From Corylus avellana (Eukaryota > Streptophyta > Magnoliopsida > Fagales > Betulaceae), in NCBI RefSeq assembly GCF_901000735.1, contig NC_081541.1:22442172-22506171 (forward strand): DNA of 64,000 nucleotides, given 5' to 3'. The notes beneath the pieces were generated by a model. It worked only from the letters and a program-made list of their open reading frames with translations, did not search any database and was not told the origin of the DNA. This document shows positions 32,334 through 44,200 of this stretch, in pieces; position 1 is the stretch's first letter; every line of letters begins with the position of its first letter. Position numbers and translations under genes: made by a program.

Positions 32334-35258
32334 TCATCCCTCTTTGGGGGCAAAAGTAGGAGCAGTATCGGGGGCCTCCACAGATGTGGACTCAGCAGCA
32401 TCGGCCTCAGTAGATTGTACATTACCCGGGACAATCTCGGTACCTTGGCACTGTTGATTCGAGAAGGGATCATAGAAAAATTCTTTTATGCTTGCTGCAT
32501 CGTTCATTTGTTCTTGGCCAAGGTTAACCAGTTGCGCCATAGCAGCATCTGAACAAGGGATGTCCTCAATCTTCACCTTGTCAAGATCTATTGTTTGTGT
32601 CGAATCCTTAGCCTAGGCTTGGAAGGTTTCAAAGCCCAGAATAAGCCCATCGGCCCAGGCAGAGTTTCGAACCCATGACGCAAAGGACAACTCACGTAGA
32701 TAGTTGGCTGCTCGGGTTTTGGCTTCCTTTAGCTAAGCCCTCACCTGGACGTGCTTGCCTTTGAAGAATTTGAGTTTCTCCTCGGCAACCACCTTGGCTT
32801 CAGTCGCCTTCACCACTAAGGCTTTCTGACCCGAGACCTCATCCTGGGCCAATTTTAGCTGATCTGAACCCCTGGCATGCGTTTCTTCCAGTTGGTTCAG
32901 GTCCTCCTTAATGACAGAGTTGTCCTCCTAAAGTCGGTTTACTTTAGCTCAAAGACCTTTAATTTCAATCAACAACTCATTAACCATAGACAGTGGCGGA
33001 CCCAGGAAATTCGTCCATGAGGGGCATGGTTTTTTTTATTTTTTATTATTTTTTTTTTTTTTTTTAAATGAATACAAAAAATAAAGTTTAACAAAAATAT
33101 AACAAGCCGAATAAGTGAATAATTCAACAAAAAATTTAATTATGTTCTAAAACATGTAAATATAACTTACAATTTGTTTTGTCACGACTAGCACTAAGGC
33201 AATTGTCCTCGACGAGTCTTCATACCTTGGAATCGCTTCATGATTTCTTCATTATTGATAGTCTTGAATATATCTTTCTCAATGTAAGTAACCTAGGCAT
33301 TAAATGGTAGCTTTTGTTTTACCGAGGTTTAAATGATTTTATAGACCATTAGATTTAAAATGAAGGGCCACGATTAACAATTGGAGAATTTCCAATTTTT
33401 TTTCAATTGAAAATTTTTTTAATTTTTCCCTAATTAAAGGAGATCCGGATCCGAATTTGCAGCCTGGCAGGCCTAACGCCTGGCCTGCCCCCTTGGCCCA
33501 TGGCCTTGGACTTGTCTTACACGTATCCCCTGGAGGCATAATTTTTTTTTGTCTTGTGTGTTGTGTCAATGACAACATATTATAATTTTATTAATTTACA
33601 ATATTATTTTTTCCACTCCAAAGTCCAAAGCAGGCTGCACCTGTACAAAATTGTCAAATGAAAAACAGTGCATTTGAAAACTGAACTGTTCATCATCTTC
33701 AAGCTTTCAACATTTCATTTTTCTGCAAGACTGCAACATTCAAATTCTTAAAAATTTTCAAATTTCAACGGAGCATAATATGGCCAGAGCTTGAGGAAGG
33801 GGGCATAATCATGAGTAAGAGGGGCATAATCAGGACATAAAAAAATTTTTACCATACTAGGGGGGATTTTTGGGAGTTGAGGGTGGGCGGATGCCCCCCC
33901 TCGACCCCCCCTGGATCCGCCCCTGACCTTAGATTCAGCTCTTGCCCTAGCCACGGCGGTCTCGGAGGCCTTAGCTTGCATTATAGACTACTATCGATCC
34001 TAGAGCAGCAGCTCCTCATCTTGCCTAGCCACCATCTCTTTCAACTTGGCATTCGTGGCTTTCAGCTCAGTGACCTTGTCTTTGAGACTGCTTGTCTCTG
34101 TGGCTGAGTCCTTGGCCGCCTTCCGAAAGTAGTAGTACAAGACCAGCGACTTCATGATGCTCTGCAACAAAAATTTGATAAGCATGTATATATAAAAGAG
34201 AGAGGAGGAGAAAGATAATATACTTACAAAAAGCTGGAAGAAAATCATCTACTCAGTCATGCTTTGAGCAGACGTGTCATGTTCCATTGTTAGGCTCTCA
34301 TGGAAAATTAAATCCACCAATTCTTGGAAAGGGTTGCCCTTTAGATCGCCACTGAAATTAGCAAGGGGCCCACCGACAATCCAATCCACCCTTTGAGGCC
34401 TTATAAGCAAGTTGGAGGAAGAGGAGGCCTCGGCAGCAGAAGCCTTCTTGGTAGCAAAGGCCTTCTCGGGAGCAGAAGCCTTCTCGGCACGTGAAGGTGT
34501 CGGCAGCTGAGCCATTGCAGGTTTCGAAGCTTGAGCTATAGGCTCATCTTCAGCAATAGGAGATAAAGGCCGAGGCCCTAACCCTTCCTCCACTGCTGTA
34601 GTATGCCCCTCGGCCTTTTCACTCACCATCCCTATGGAGCTCTCTGAGTTTTCCTCTAACTCTATCTCATCCAAGATGTGTTGGATGTTTGAGCCTAAGG
34701 GTTGAAATGACGCAGACTCTATGGGAATTGTAGTCCCGGCAATAGCTCCAGCCGAGACTAAGGGAGTAGCATTCAACGGCGTCGGGATGGTCTTGTTCGC
34801 AAGGAAGGCCTCGACTTCTTCCCCAGGTTCCACCACGGGCTTAGGACCAGTCCTCCTCCTAGCAGCCAAGAAGCTGGCAAACTGATCCTGCACCTTTGCT
34901 TTTTCTGCCTTCACTAGTTTCCTCTTTTTAGTTGAGGAGCCTCGGGCTCTTCGGGCTCATCTACCAACTGCAAGACCCCGGCTACACAAGGAGGAGCAGT
35001 GATGGGTTTTTTGGCCTTGGCATCCCTTTTTAGAGGCCCCGAAGTTCGAAGTTGTGGAGCTACAGGTTGGACCGGTCCCCCACTTATTTTTAAAGCCCTA
35101 CATGTACGAAGTGGGAAATTCTTCTGTTTTGGTAGCTCGACCATCTTACCTTTGCCTTTATCAAGTCTAGGTTTCCGGGGGTAGCTCCTTGGATGTTTGC
35201 TGCTGCAGGGTTTGAGGCGACAAGCTTTGGGTTCTAGACGACCACGGAAGTGAGTCAC
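32334..35258 (-). pseudogene. Distal antisense frames of copy B, split by an hAT-like insertion
   Basis: Minus-strand open segments at 35258-34914, 34914-34249, 34248-34000 and 32576-32334 correspond to the distal antisense frame of copy A. They encode an Ala/Ser-rich region (EKASAPEKAFATKKASAAEA) and a predicted coiled coil (LKDKVTELKATNAKLKEMV). The insertion 32991-33925 interrupts the C-terminal part. Frame changes at about 34914 and 35258 show it is broken. No enzymatic motif is seen. Confidence 0.6.
32991..33925. mobile_element. Non-autonomous hAT-like transposon, TSD ACCATAGA/ACCTTAGA
   Basis: Ends CAGTGGCGGACCCAGG and CCTGGATCCGCCCCTG are inverted repeats matching the CAGGGGCGGATCCAG type known for plant hAT elements. 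The flanking 8 bp, ACCATAGA (32983-32990) and ACCTTAGA (33926-33933), match at 7 of 8 positions, the length expected for hAT. Copy A lacks the insert at the corresponding place (about 3390). The 935 bp interior has A/T runs and no transposase. The middle is C-rich near 33470-33530. Confidence 0.85.
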
Positions 35259-35269
35259 TTTTTTGTTCC

Positions 35270-36010
35270 GCCAGCACCTCCCTCAAGAGTTTCGATGCCT
35301 TTTCCCTACGAAGCCATTTTAATTAGTCTGGTGTAGTTCATCAGACTCTCATGTTTCTGAGCCCATGCTAAAACTTTGTTCACACGACGCTGCTCATCGT
35401 CATTAAGGATTGGTTCTTTAGACGCATTTTCTGCAGGAACGCATGTTTCCTGAGGCACTCTTGGACCTTCGGCAACTTCAGTAGGATAGAACTCCCATTG
35501 ACCCGCAGCAAAAAAGTATTTACTTTTCCACCCATGGTTGCTGGAATATTTGCTATCTATATGGATGAACTTCCCCTGTCGAGATTCGAAGTTGTACAGC
35601 CCTTCACACTTCGAGTTCTTTTGGAGTCGATATACCCATAAAAACTCTCATCCAAAGAGAAACTGCACTAGTCCGAGCGCCATGGGCCAAAGAAAGACAC
35701 ATGCATAGAGGAGCCTCCATGCATTGGGCACAATTTGATGTGGAGCCTGGTTCACGTAGTCTCACACTACCAGTGGGAAGGGCAATCGGAAACCAGCACG
35801 AAACATAGTCTCGTATAGGCAAACTTCGTGTGCATCAACACGCATAAAAGAACCCATCTGTTTGTCGTCGTACCGAAGCTTCACTAACTTGGAAATAAAA
35901 CACTCTTTCCAGATTTTGGCTTCATCAGCCTTGGTTAACTTTGGCCGCCAACAGGCTGGATAACTATTACCACCGAGACCGTCTAAGCCCGATCCCTCAT
36001 CTCCAGACAT
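35270..36010 (-). pseudogene. Antisense ORF start region of copy B (Transposase_28-like)
   Basis: The ATG at 36010 opens a frame that begins MSGDEGSGLDGLGGN and matches the antisense ORF of copy A (4671-5456) over YPACWRP, DAHEVCLYETMF and RLPFP. It breaks after residue 82 and continues in other frames (35822-35604), so copy B has lost the open frame that copy A keeps. Preservation of similar residues in both copies suggests it was once translated. Confidence 0.7.
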
Positions 36011-36134
36011 GGTGATGTAAAAAGAAAATGAAGGAAGGGAAGGAAGAAAGCTCTTGGAGAATGAAGGAAATGCAGAAAGTTATAGCTCTTACCAAAAGAT
36101 AAAAGAAGTGAAGGGAAAAAGAGAAGAAGTCACC

Positions 36135-36145
36135 ATTTATAAAGG
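36135..36145 (-). promoter_or_regulatory. TATA-like box for antisense transcription in copy B
   Basis: The minus strand reads CCTTTATAAATGG, a good plant TATA box, about 125 bp upstream of the antisense ATG at 36010. Copy A has CTTTAAAAAG at the corresponding place (about 5570). It is inferred from position and sequence alone. Confidence 0.45.
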
Positions 36146-36149
36146 CTCA

Positions 36150-36502
36150 CCTCGGTAACACGCCCATTAAAAGCACCGAGAGGGGTGCACTTCTCCAGTC
36201 AACACGTGGAGGTAATCAAATATCTAGCTTAATGAATTGACAGGGTCTCGGGAATACCAACCGACGCCGCCTCTAAATTTGAAATTCAAATTTTCCCACC
36301 AAAATTTGAAATTCAAAATTAGTCTGCCCAAAATTTGAAATTCAAATTTCAAAAATTTTCCCGCCTCAATCGTTCGAGACGGGACTCGGAAGATCATCAG
36401 TCGTCTTGGATATTTTCATACAGAAATGAGCCTCGGAAGATAGACCTATTCCTTCAAACATGAAATTGCCATAGTTGTACAGACATAGAAATTGGGGGTA
36501 AC
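36150..36502 (+). other. Palindrome-bearing spacer and polypurine tract of copy B
   Basis: No gene is seen. Three inverted repeats of the form AAATTTG...CAAATTT lie at about 36275-36355, as in copy A. The purine tract GAAATTGGGGG (36488-36498) ends just before the 3' LTR. Confidence 0.65.
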
Positions 36503-37182
36503 TGTTGGGTCATAGATGGGCCCGGTCTAAGCATGGAAAGGTCCAAGCCCATTAAGGATTCGGCTAACCAGGCCCAAGACCCCAAGATCCGAGACCTATA
36601 TATCCGAGACCTACATGTCCAAGACCTTCAGATCCGAGACCCTTCAAGCCGAGACCGTTAAGTCTGAGACTAACTCAGGACACACAGGTCTCGGTAGTAA
36701 GGATAACTCGGATATCTTGGGAGATACAGCTGTTAAATAGATAAGTCATCTTATCCATACAAAAGCTATCACATCTATCTAAAATACAAATATTCAAATT
36801 AAGTGATACATGTAACCACCAAATCCTATAATCTTAATCCCCTAAGATCTTGGTAAGGATAACCACTAAAATCCCTTGTAAGTAACTGCATCGCAGAAAC
36901 TCAGGGAAGAGTAAGTCATTGGTTAGGGAACTTCCACTACTTCATGCCTATAAATGACAGATCATTTCTTCATATTTGGGTAAGCGCAACTTTGGAGCTT
37001 TCCTTTGTTGGTTATACTCTCTCTCAAATTCTGACTTAGGCATCGGAGTGTCCCCGCCGGCTCACCCCCGGTCTCTTCGATCCTTCTCTTTTTCTTTGTT
37101 GTGCAGGCAAATCTCTTGAGTGTTAGTCAACTCGGACTCGGCAGGTGTGCCACGCCACCAGCAGGAAAACTGTGCTTCAACA
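36503..37182 (+). mobile_element. 3' LTR of copy B, followed by TSD GTTAA
   Basis: It starts TGTTGGGTCATAGATG and ends GTGCTTCAACA. It is 82 bp shorter than the 5' LTR because about 27 bp near the start and several GAGACC units (array at 36590-36670) are missing. A CCTATAAATGACAG box lies near 36950. GTTAA at 37183-37187 completes the target duplication. Confidence 0.92.
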
Positions 37183-37517
37183 GTTAACATGAAATGTCTC
37201 ATTATAAGGGTTTTTTAGAGTGTTTTTTGCTTTTAGTTTGAAAAAGTATCTTGATTGAATAAAAGTGAATTTTTTTTTAGTGTTTGTTAAAAGAAAAAAC
37301 AAATTTTATATAAACATAGTCTAGCAGCAATGCAGCATGAGTATATCCACATAACATGTTTGTTATTCTAACATTAAATCAACAGACAAAGGGGAAAAAA
37401 AAGTAGAGGAAAATGGTTTTGAAATTAAAGATAATAAAATCACAACCGAGGATAGAGGGAGTAAGGGAGAGATAAGAAGAGAGATCCACGTGGGGTGTTG
37501 CTTACAAAAATTTAACT
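37183..37517. other. Non-coding flank; probable 3' untranslated sequence of the RCI2-like exon
   Basis: No coding frame is seen. Before copy B inserted, this segment was continuous with 23593-23918. On the minus strand it lies downstream of the RCI2/PMP3-like stop codon and is A/T-rich, as a 3' untranslated region would be. Confidence 0.4.
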
Positions 37518-37600
37518 TCACTTGATGATGGCATAGACAGCATAAATAATCCCAGGAATGCAGCAGAAAAGGGTCAGCAACAAACAGATCCAAAACTCCA
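37518..37600 (-). pseudogene. Last exon of an RCI2/PMP3-family gene (fragment)
   Basis: The minus strand from 37600 to the TGA at 37520-37518 encodes 27 residues, VEFWICLLLTLFCCIPG then IIYAVYAIIK. This is the conserved second half of the small hydrophobic RCI2/PMP3 membrane proteins (normally about 54 residues, two membrane segments, linked to salt and cold stress in plants). CATCAAG precedes TGGAG at 37600, an acceptor at the usual intron position of the family. The first exon (membrane segment 1) was not found upstream, so this is a fragment; CC replaces the usual GY before IPG. Confidence 0.8.
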
Positions 37601-37961
37601 CTTGATGAATCACCCCAAATAATTTACATTTACATAACATTATAGTAAAGACATCAAAAAGAAATTACAAAGGAAAAAAAAAAAAAAAAAAAACATATCA
37701 GAGAGAAATTACCAAATCAATGAAGGTTTTTTTATAAGAGAATCAGGTTTTGCTCCCAACGTCAAGGTTCTTTTTCCATCTCCAGGCAACAAATTTCATT
37801 AACAGCTGAACTATTAGTTGAATTAGTTAAAAACAATAAATAAATAAAAGACCTATCATGACAGCTGAGAAAAAAAATAATCTCTTTGTCCCGTATCCCA
37901 TATTTTCACGGTAACCAAACATATCTTGAAGGAAAAAACTAGTAGATGAAAGCAAACTTAC
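37601..37961. other. AT-rich DNA between the RCI2-like and Ran-like exons
   Basis: No first exon of RCI2 and no further Ran exon (the region after the GDGGTGK loop) was found here. An A run lies at 37674-37692. The segment may be intron sequence from either source gene. Confidence 0.5.
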
Positions 37962-38030
37962 CGGTTCCACCATCTCCGACAATCACATACTTGATCCTTG
38001 TGTAATCAACAATCTGTTGGTTCGGCAACC
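37962..38030 (-). pseudogene. Ran GTPase N-terminal exon (fragment)
   Basis: The 69 bp minus-strand exon lies between a TTGTAG acceptor (38032-38031) and a GTAAG donor (37961-37957). It encodes [20 protein letters not shown] plus GTG, the start of the small nuclear-transport GTPase Ran up to the first half of the P-loop. In plant Ran genes an intron is known after this GTG, so the boundary fits. The remaining exons (switch regions, C-terminal acidic tail) are absent. The bases to the right, to about 38460, contain on the minus strand a CT-rich stretch resembling a plant 5' untranslated region. Confidence 0.85.
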
Positions 38031-38520
38031 CTACAATACAAAACCAATAAATTAGAATTAAAAAAAAAGCCGAATAATTCATAAAAAATAAAAGAAAGGA
38101 AAGGAAAGAATAGATGGAAGAAAATAGGCTATGTTTGCTGGCTTTCGACAGCTGAAGGATCAAAACCCCCCACTTTTTCTAGATTTTTTCCGGCTGCAAG
38201 GTTCCCCATTTTTTCCTATGCAACTAGGGTAGAGATTTCACAGAGAGAGAGAGAGCAGAAGAGGGGGTAGGAGGGATATGCTTGATTTCACCCAAGAAAA
38301 GAAGAAAGAGTCAGTACGAAAACTACAAATAGTCTACACTCTGTAGGGTATGGGAGTCTAGAGAGAACCACTGCTGTGAATGAAGGAGATGAGGGGGTGC
38401 ATTTGCGAAAATTGGGGGAATTTTGAGAAGGGCAGGTGAATTAAATTTTCACCCATTTCGGCGGCTAGCGCCAAAAATTTAGGTAAATGTCTATTTTAAC
38501 CTTTGTTATTATAAAAATAT

Positions 38521-38690
38521 CCTTATATTTCAAGGGTAATTGAATAATTTGTGCAATTTAATAATATCACAATAATCATTAAATATGAATATTAAATAAT
38601 AAAATCCTTATATTTCAAGGGTAATTGAATAAATATGTGCAATTTAATAACATCACAATAATTATTAAATATGAATATTAAATAATAAAA
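38521..38690 (+). repeat. 85 bp tandem duplication
   Basis: Two adjacent copies (38521-38605 and 38606-38690) begin CCTTATATTTCAAGGGTAAT and end in TTAAATAATAAAAT/G. They differ at a handful of positions. Confidence 0.85.
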
Positions 38691-39419
38691 GTGAATAATA
38701 TTAATGCTTAATCATATAATCATTAGATCATGTTATATAAAATCGAAGATCATACGAATTGTTAGATATCAGATGATAATACTTAGATCATGTCATCACA
38801 TACTTAGGAATTATGATCATTATGAGTCTATGACTCAAAATTATCATATTATTATATGATAATCGTTAGATCATATTATCAGGAATTAATCATATTATTA
38901 TATATATGATAATTGTTAGATCATATTATCATATTTAGGAATTATGATCATTATGACTAATATTGATCATATGGTCTTAGATCCAACGTGATCTAATGAT
39001 TCATATGTAACTAATGATAATACTAAGATGTAATGATTATATTCATATCATATAGTAATTATATAAATCATATAACATATGGTCTTATGAGATTCTTATG
39101 ATCATACTTAAGAATTTGGATAACTATAAGTCATAATGATCATACTTATCATAGATAATCTTATAAGTCATATGATATATATGATATTATGAGGTATTCA
39201 AAATTTGAAATATTATCTTAAATTCCATTAAACACATTCCATTGAAAATTACATTAACCAAATTCATATATCCCTAATTGAAAAACCCAATAGAATATCT
39301 AGTTATAAAACAAAAACCAAAACCATAATATTGTTAGCCTCCAAGTCATGTCCAACGTAAATATAAAAACTTCTATAATCTACTACATTTTGCATCATTT
39401 GGTCAGGCGGAATGAGTAA
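38691..39419. other. Very AT-rich DNA with many GATCATA/TATGATC motifs
   Basis: No gene is seen. Between 38700 and 39190 the palindrome-like motifs TTATGATCAT, GATCATATT and ATCATATGA recur many times in both orientations with irregular spacing. Position 39225-39260 resembles repeats at 58380-58410 and 58640-58680. If the CACTA model is right this is its internal AT-rich part. Confidence 0.5.
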
Positions 39420-41225
39420 GATCTTTCATCGTTGCTTAAAGTTTTCAAGTAGGGGTCTCAACTCTGCTATCTCTGCCCTCAATGCCACTCTTTCTTGTGC
39501 ATCGTCCTGTATACAATAAACAACTAGAACATAGTTGATGAAACGAAATGAATGTAATACAACATAACATAATTTAGGAAATAGATGGATTATAATTTAA
39601 CCTCTCATTGTCGCCTCGACTCTGCTACCTCTAACCTTAGTGCCGCAAGTTCTTGTGCATCTTCTGGAGCAGAAGCATTGGCAATAGATTGTGAACTACC
39701 ATGACCCAAAAGGGATGAAGGGGTAATCCCTAGTCCAAACCTATGCACCCAACCATGATGTTCCTTAGCCAATGATTTTGAGTCGGGATCATTATGATGG
39801 TACATCATGTTGCCCACTTGGGTACCCTCTTGCGAGTTTGGAGGCTCCTGCATTATGTTCTCCTCAATTTGAGACTATAACCAAGTGAAGCCATGAAATG
39901 CAGTAGTAAGCACATTAAGCTTAGTGAAGAAATAACTAAAATTTAAAACAGTACTAGTTAATTAGTGGTATTAAATATTACTTGTCTCCTCGTTCACATG
40001 CATGCCATCATTATGCTTATGTGTGTCAACAAATACTACAGGCCTGGTTGGTATAGCCCCAATAGATTTCCTCAACACATTTCAATTTTTCACGTTTGTA
40101 AGCAAACTCAACAACTTCAATTGTACTACTAACTAAAAACTAAGTACCATTTTGTTGGTGCGTCGAGCAAAGCTTTTTGGCCCTGATGCGTGGTTCATTT
40201 CTTGTTTTGATCGGCTCACCTTAGCAACCTGCGCCTTCTCCTACATTGTCAATATAATACTAGCAAACATTTAAAATTCTATAGTTGCTTATAAATTATT
40301 TTTATAAGTTTGGTACCTGAACTTTTCCATCTTTCCTGTAGTTTACAAGATTTGCAAATTGCTTGATGTTAATTTTGGTTGAGTCAGGAGTCACCACTAT
40401 TTCTGCAGCAGTTAATGAATTGCTGAAGTGAGTACTCTTCAATTCATTCCAGTAGCCCCGCAATTGCTTTCCCATGTTTTGCAGTACCCACTTTTTGATT
40501 TTCGGGGTTTGGTGTTTTGGTATCAAGAACTTTTTCTACAATCAAATAAAAAAATTAATGATGTTATTGTTGCAATTTTTAAAATTATTACAAAATATAT
40601 AGAAGACGTCAACATAAAATGGAATTTTCATACTTGTATTATGTTCCACGCATCCGCCTTGTGTCTATTAGGAACTTTCTTCCAATTCACAACATCTATA
40701 GGCATAATGTTCTTATCCCTAACAAGTGTGCCAGCGAAAGTACTGAACTTCCCGCCATGATTGCCAATTGGCTGACCCATGTCATTAAATTCAATGATTA
40801 CTTTTTCATCCTCCGATAAATTCCATATGTCTGCCATGCGGGTAACACCATGCCTTCTCTTGTTGCCTGCAATGTGTAGAAAATAAAATTAATGTTAAGA
40901 ATTTGGAAAATATATCTCAATTAATTTTAAAAAATGCAACAATATGTTACATATACCACCAGTGTCTACCTCTCCAGGTGTGGGAATTGTCTGCTCAGGA
41001 TCCTCATTAGGGAGAAAAGCCCCTAAATCATCATTGCTAGTAGCTCCTTGGAGTGAAGGTCCATCGCCTATGGAATCATGTTGTGTAGGTGCCTCCACAG
41101 CCTACACAGATCGGGTAGTCCTCAATCATTTGTTCGGGGCCATATGCCTACACCAATCAACATCATATCAGACTAACAGCACCAAAGTATGTAATAATCA
41201 CAAAAAATCATCTACAATCACGTGA
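39420..41225 (-). pseudogene. CACTA second gene (Transposase_24-like), exons on the minus strand
   Basis: Open segments at about 41098-40895, 40837-40628, 40526-40302 and 39853-39605, with a continuation to about 39440, look like exons of one gene. They encode GTLVRDKNIMPIDVVNWKKV, a segment on DMGQPIGNHGGKFS, KIKKWVLQNMGKQLRGYWNE and a C-terminal helix (ELAALRLEVAESRR). From memory this pattern fits the plant Transposase_24 / TNPA-like companion protein of CACTA elements. I did not fix every splice site. It lies downstream of the transposase on the same strand, as in other CACTA elements. Confidence 0.65.
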
Positions 41226-41291
41226 ACACTTACATCCACACTCGCATGGACAAATGAACATTTCAAAAGTGAATACATAACGATGACTATG

Positions 41292-44200
41292 TTAGTCATC
41301 CTGACTTTCATCATGATGAATTTCATCTCTCAAATCCTCATGGGTATCAAGTGTTATTCCTTCTATGCCATTTCGATCACATGCAAGATTATCAATGACA
41401 TCCTCAAGTACTCCCTCAATGTTAAGGTTGGAAGGTTCATTATCATTATAGTCATCCACATCATTTTCATCCACGTGCCCTTCACCAACGTCAAATACGT
41501 CTCTTGGTTTTGTCTTCACAACAACAACCCAATTCGGGTTTCTTTCATCAACTACATAATATACTTGAGAAACTTGGGAAGACAATACGAATGGATCATC
41601 AATAATCCGTTCCCTAGTGTGTATTAGACATAAAAAATTCACAAGGCTATAGCCAAAGTCATCAATCTTATAACCCCTGCCCAGAGCAATGTTTGCCCAA
41701 TCACACTTGAATAGTACATATCGAGATCCATCATAATATTGAACCTCAATGATGCGTGTTAGTTGGCCATAGTATGCAGTGTCATCTTCAAATACACAAA
41801 CTCCACTATTTTGTGTTGATTTGCCCTTTTCATAATCTTTAATGTGAAACATCACCCCATTCACAACTTATCGCTTAAATTTTTGGGACACCTTTATAGG
41901 ACCTATGGAATGAGATACAATTTTACCATCAATTTCATTTCTACGAAAGTCATCCATGTTTTGAACCTGATATTTGCACATTTTTATTTGCGATTAGTAT
42001 AACAATTAAGTGTGTAATCTCGTAATATTAGTTATTTGACTTAAAAATAACACTTACATAGCCTCGGAACCAATCACAAAATTGATCTCTGTGCAACTTA
42101 TCTAATTCATTTTTCGTTCGTTGATTCCTACGATTTCTCGTCTTTAGCTCCTCCTTGTGCGTCCTATATTTATGGGTGGGACAACAAATTCATGTTACAA
42201 TTACTTTTTCAAAATGTAATGAATTTCTATGTGTACAAATTAAAAATGAAACTCATATGCGGAATGGAATGAAATCATCAGAGTTGAAGAGTATATATCG
42301 ATGTGCCTGAGCCAATGATTTTTCATCATGATTGAAACTCTTGACCTCTCCTCTAGCATCGTCATGGTTTCTAATGGGTCTATTGAATACCGTTCGCGAT
42401 GATTCCAAATAGCGAGAAAAAAACGTCAATAATTCCTCTACTATGTACCCTTCAGCAATACAACCTTCAGGTGACGCTTTATTGTGTACGTAACCCTTAT
42501 ATCGATGAAAGCACATATATTAAATAAAGTATATAAGTATCATGTCAAATAAGAAAAAAAATAATATTAGTTTGCATTATAATAATTTCATACCTTTCAA
42601 AGACATGCATCCACCGATAGTGAATGGGTCCACCTAGCCTATATTCAGCAGCCAAATGTACGAGAAGGAGTACCATCACTGTGAAAAATCCGGGTGGGAA
42701 GACCATTTCCAATTGGCACAGTATGTAAGGGATTCGAGACTCAAGTCGATCGAAATCTTCCAATTTTAGTTTTGGAACAAATCTCTTTAAGGTAACTAGA
42801 CAACTCAATTAAGGGTTTCACAACCTTATTCGGTAAGGATCCGCGCAAAGGCATTGGCTTAAGTTATTGCATTAGAATATGGCTATCATGACTCTTCAAA
42901 CCTACAATACTACATTCTTCAACTCTGATACAACGTGACATGTTTGAAGCATGTCCATTAGGCATTTTTCCATTCTGTACAACTTTTAAGAAGTTCGTTT
43001 TCTCTTTCTTAGTCATTTTGAAACAGGCTGCGGGAAAATACGTCTTGTTTGCACCTTTAGGAATTGGGTGAAGTTCAGGTCTTAAACCCAATTCTTTTAA
43101 GTCCAAACATGCTTTTATGTTATCCTTCATTTTGTTCTTCATGTTCAACAACATGCCAATAATATTGTCAACCACATTTTTCTCTATGTGCATTACATCA
43201 AGATTGTGGCGCAACATATTATTTTTCCAATAAGGCAATGTGAAGAAAATACTTCGCTTCTTCCATATTGATTGCTCATCAGGACCCACCTCTTTCCTAA
43301 TAGCCTCAACAACACTATCAACACCTTGAACTTGTCTCCATATTTCATCGCCAGTTGGCATTGGAGGTGGATGATCCAATTCTTGGGTACCATCAAACAA
43401 CGTTCTTTTCTTTCTCCACATATGATCCATTGGCAAGTATTGTCTATGCCCCATATAGCAAAATTTGGTCCCATATTTTAACCACTTAGACTTTGTACTA
43501 CCCATACAACAAGGACATGCATTCCGTCCTTTTGTCCTCAACCTAGACAAATCACCAAATGCAAGAAAATCATTTATTGTCCACATAAAGACAGCACGCA
43601 TCGTAAACATCTCATTAGAGGATACATCATAAGTTAGTTCTCCAACATCCCACAATTCCTTCAACTCTAAGATTAAAGGCTCTAGGTACACATCTATTTT
43701 GAAAGAGGGTGATTTTCAGCCTGGGCTAATCAATGACAACATTAAAGATGATTGTTGCATGCACATCCAAGGAGGTAAATTGAATGGTACCAAAACAACC
43801 TGCCACGTACTGTAACTTGTGCTCATGTTTCTAAAAGGATTAAAACTATCTGATGCTAATCCAAGTCTAACATTGCATGAGTCAAAAGCAAAATTGGGGT
43901 ACTGTGAATCAAATGCCTTCCAAACTAAGGCATCGGCTGGATGCCTTAGTATCCCATCATTCGTTCGATTCTCTGCATGCCACTTCATATCTGAAGCAGT
44001 TTTTGATGACATGAATACCCTCTGCAATCTTGATTTCAAAAGAAACCACCGTAAAATCTTCTTTGGTTTTCTCTTCGATTTTTTAGATGACTCAGCCACA
44101 TTCATAATATCCTTCCACTTCGATTTTCCACACACTATACAATTTTCCAGATTCTCGTAGTCTTTTCAGAACAACATGCAACCATTACGACAAACCGGAA

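Larger units (their letters stand above)
23919..37182 (+). mobile_element. Complete Tat/Retand-like Ty3/gypsy retrotransposon copy B, TSD GTTAA
   Basis: The element has a 5' LTR (23919-24680), primer-site region (24681-24700, TGCGCCATCTGTGGGA), gag, protease, RT, RNase H, integrase, a tandem-repeat block, antisense frames, polypurine tract and 3' LTR (36503-37182). GTTAA occurs immediately before and after. Its 13.3 kb includes an LTR-2 solo LTR (27897-29371) and an hAT-like element (32991-33925), leaving roughly 10.8 kb of its own. The second RNase H, VDNGSSAD protease motif and antisense ORFs place it in the Tat lineage. Many stops make it non-functional on its own. Confidence 0.93.
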
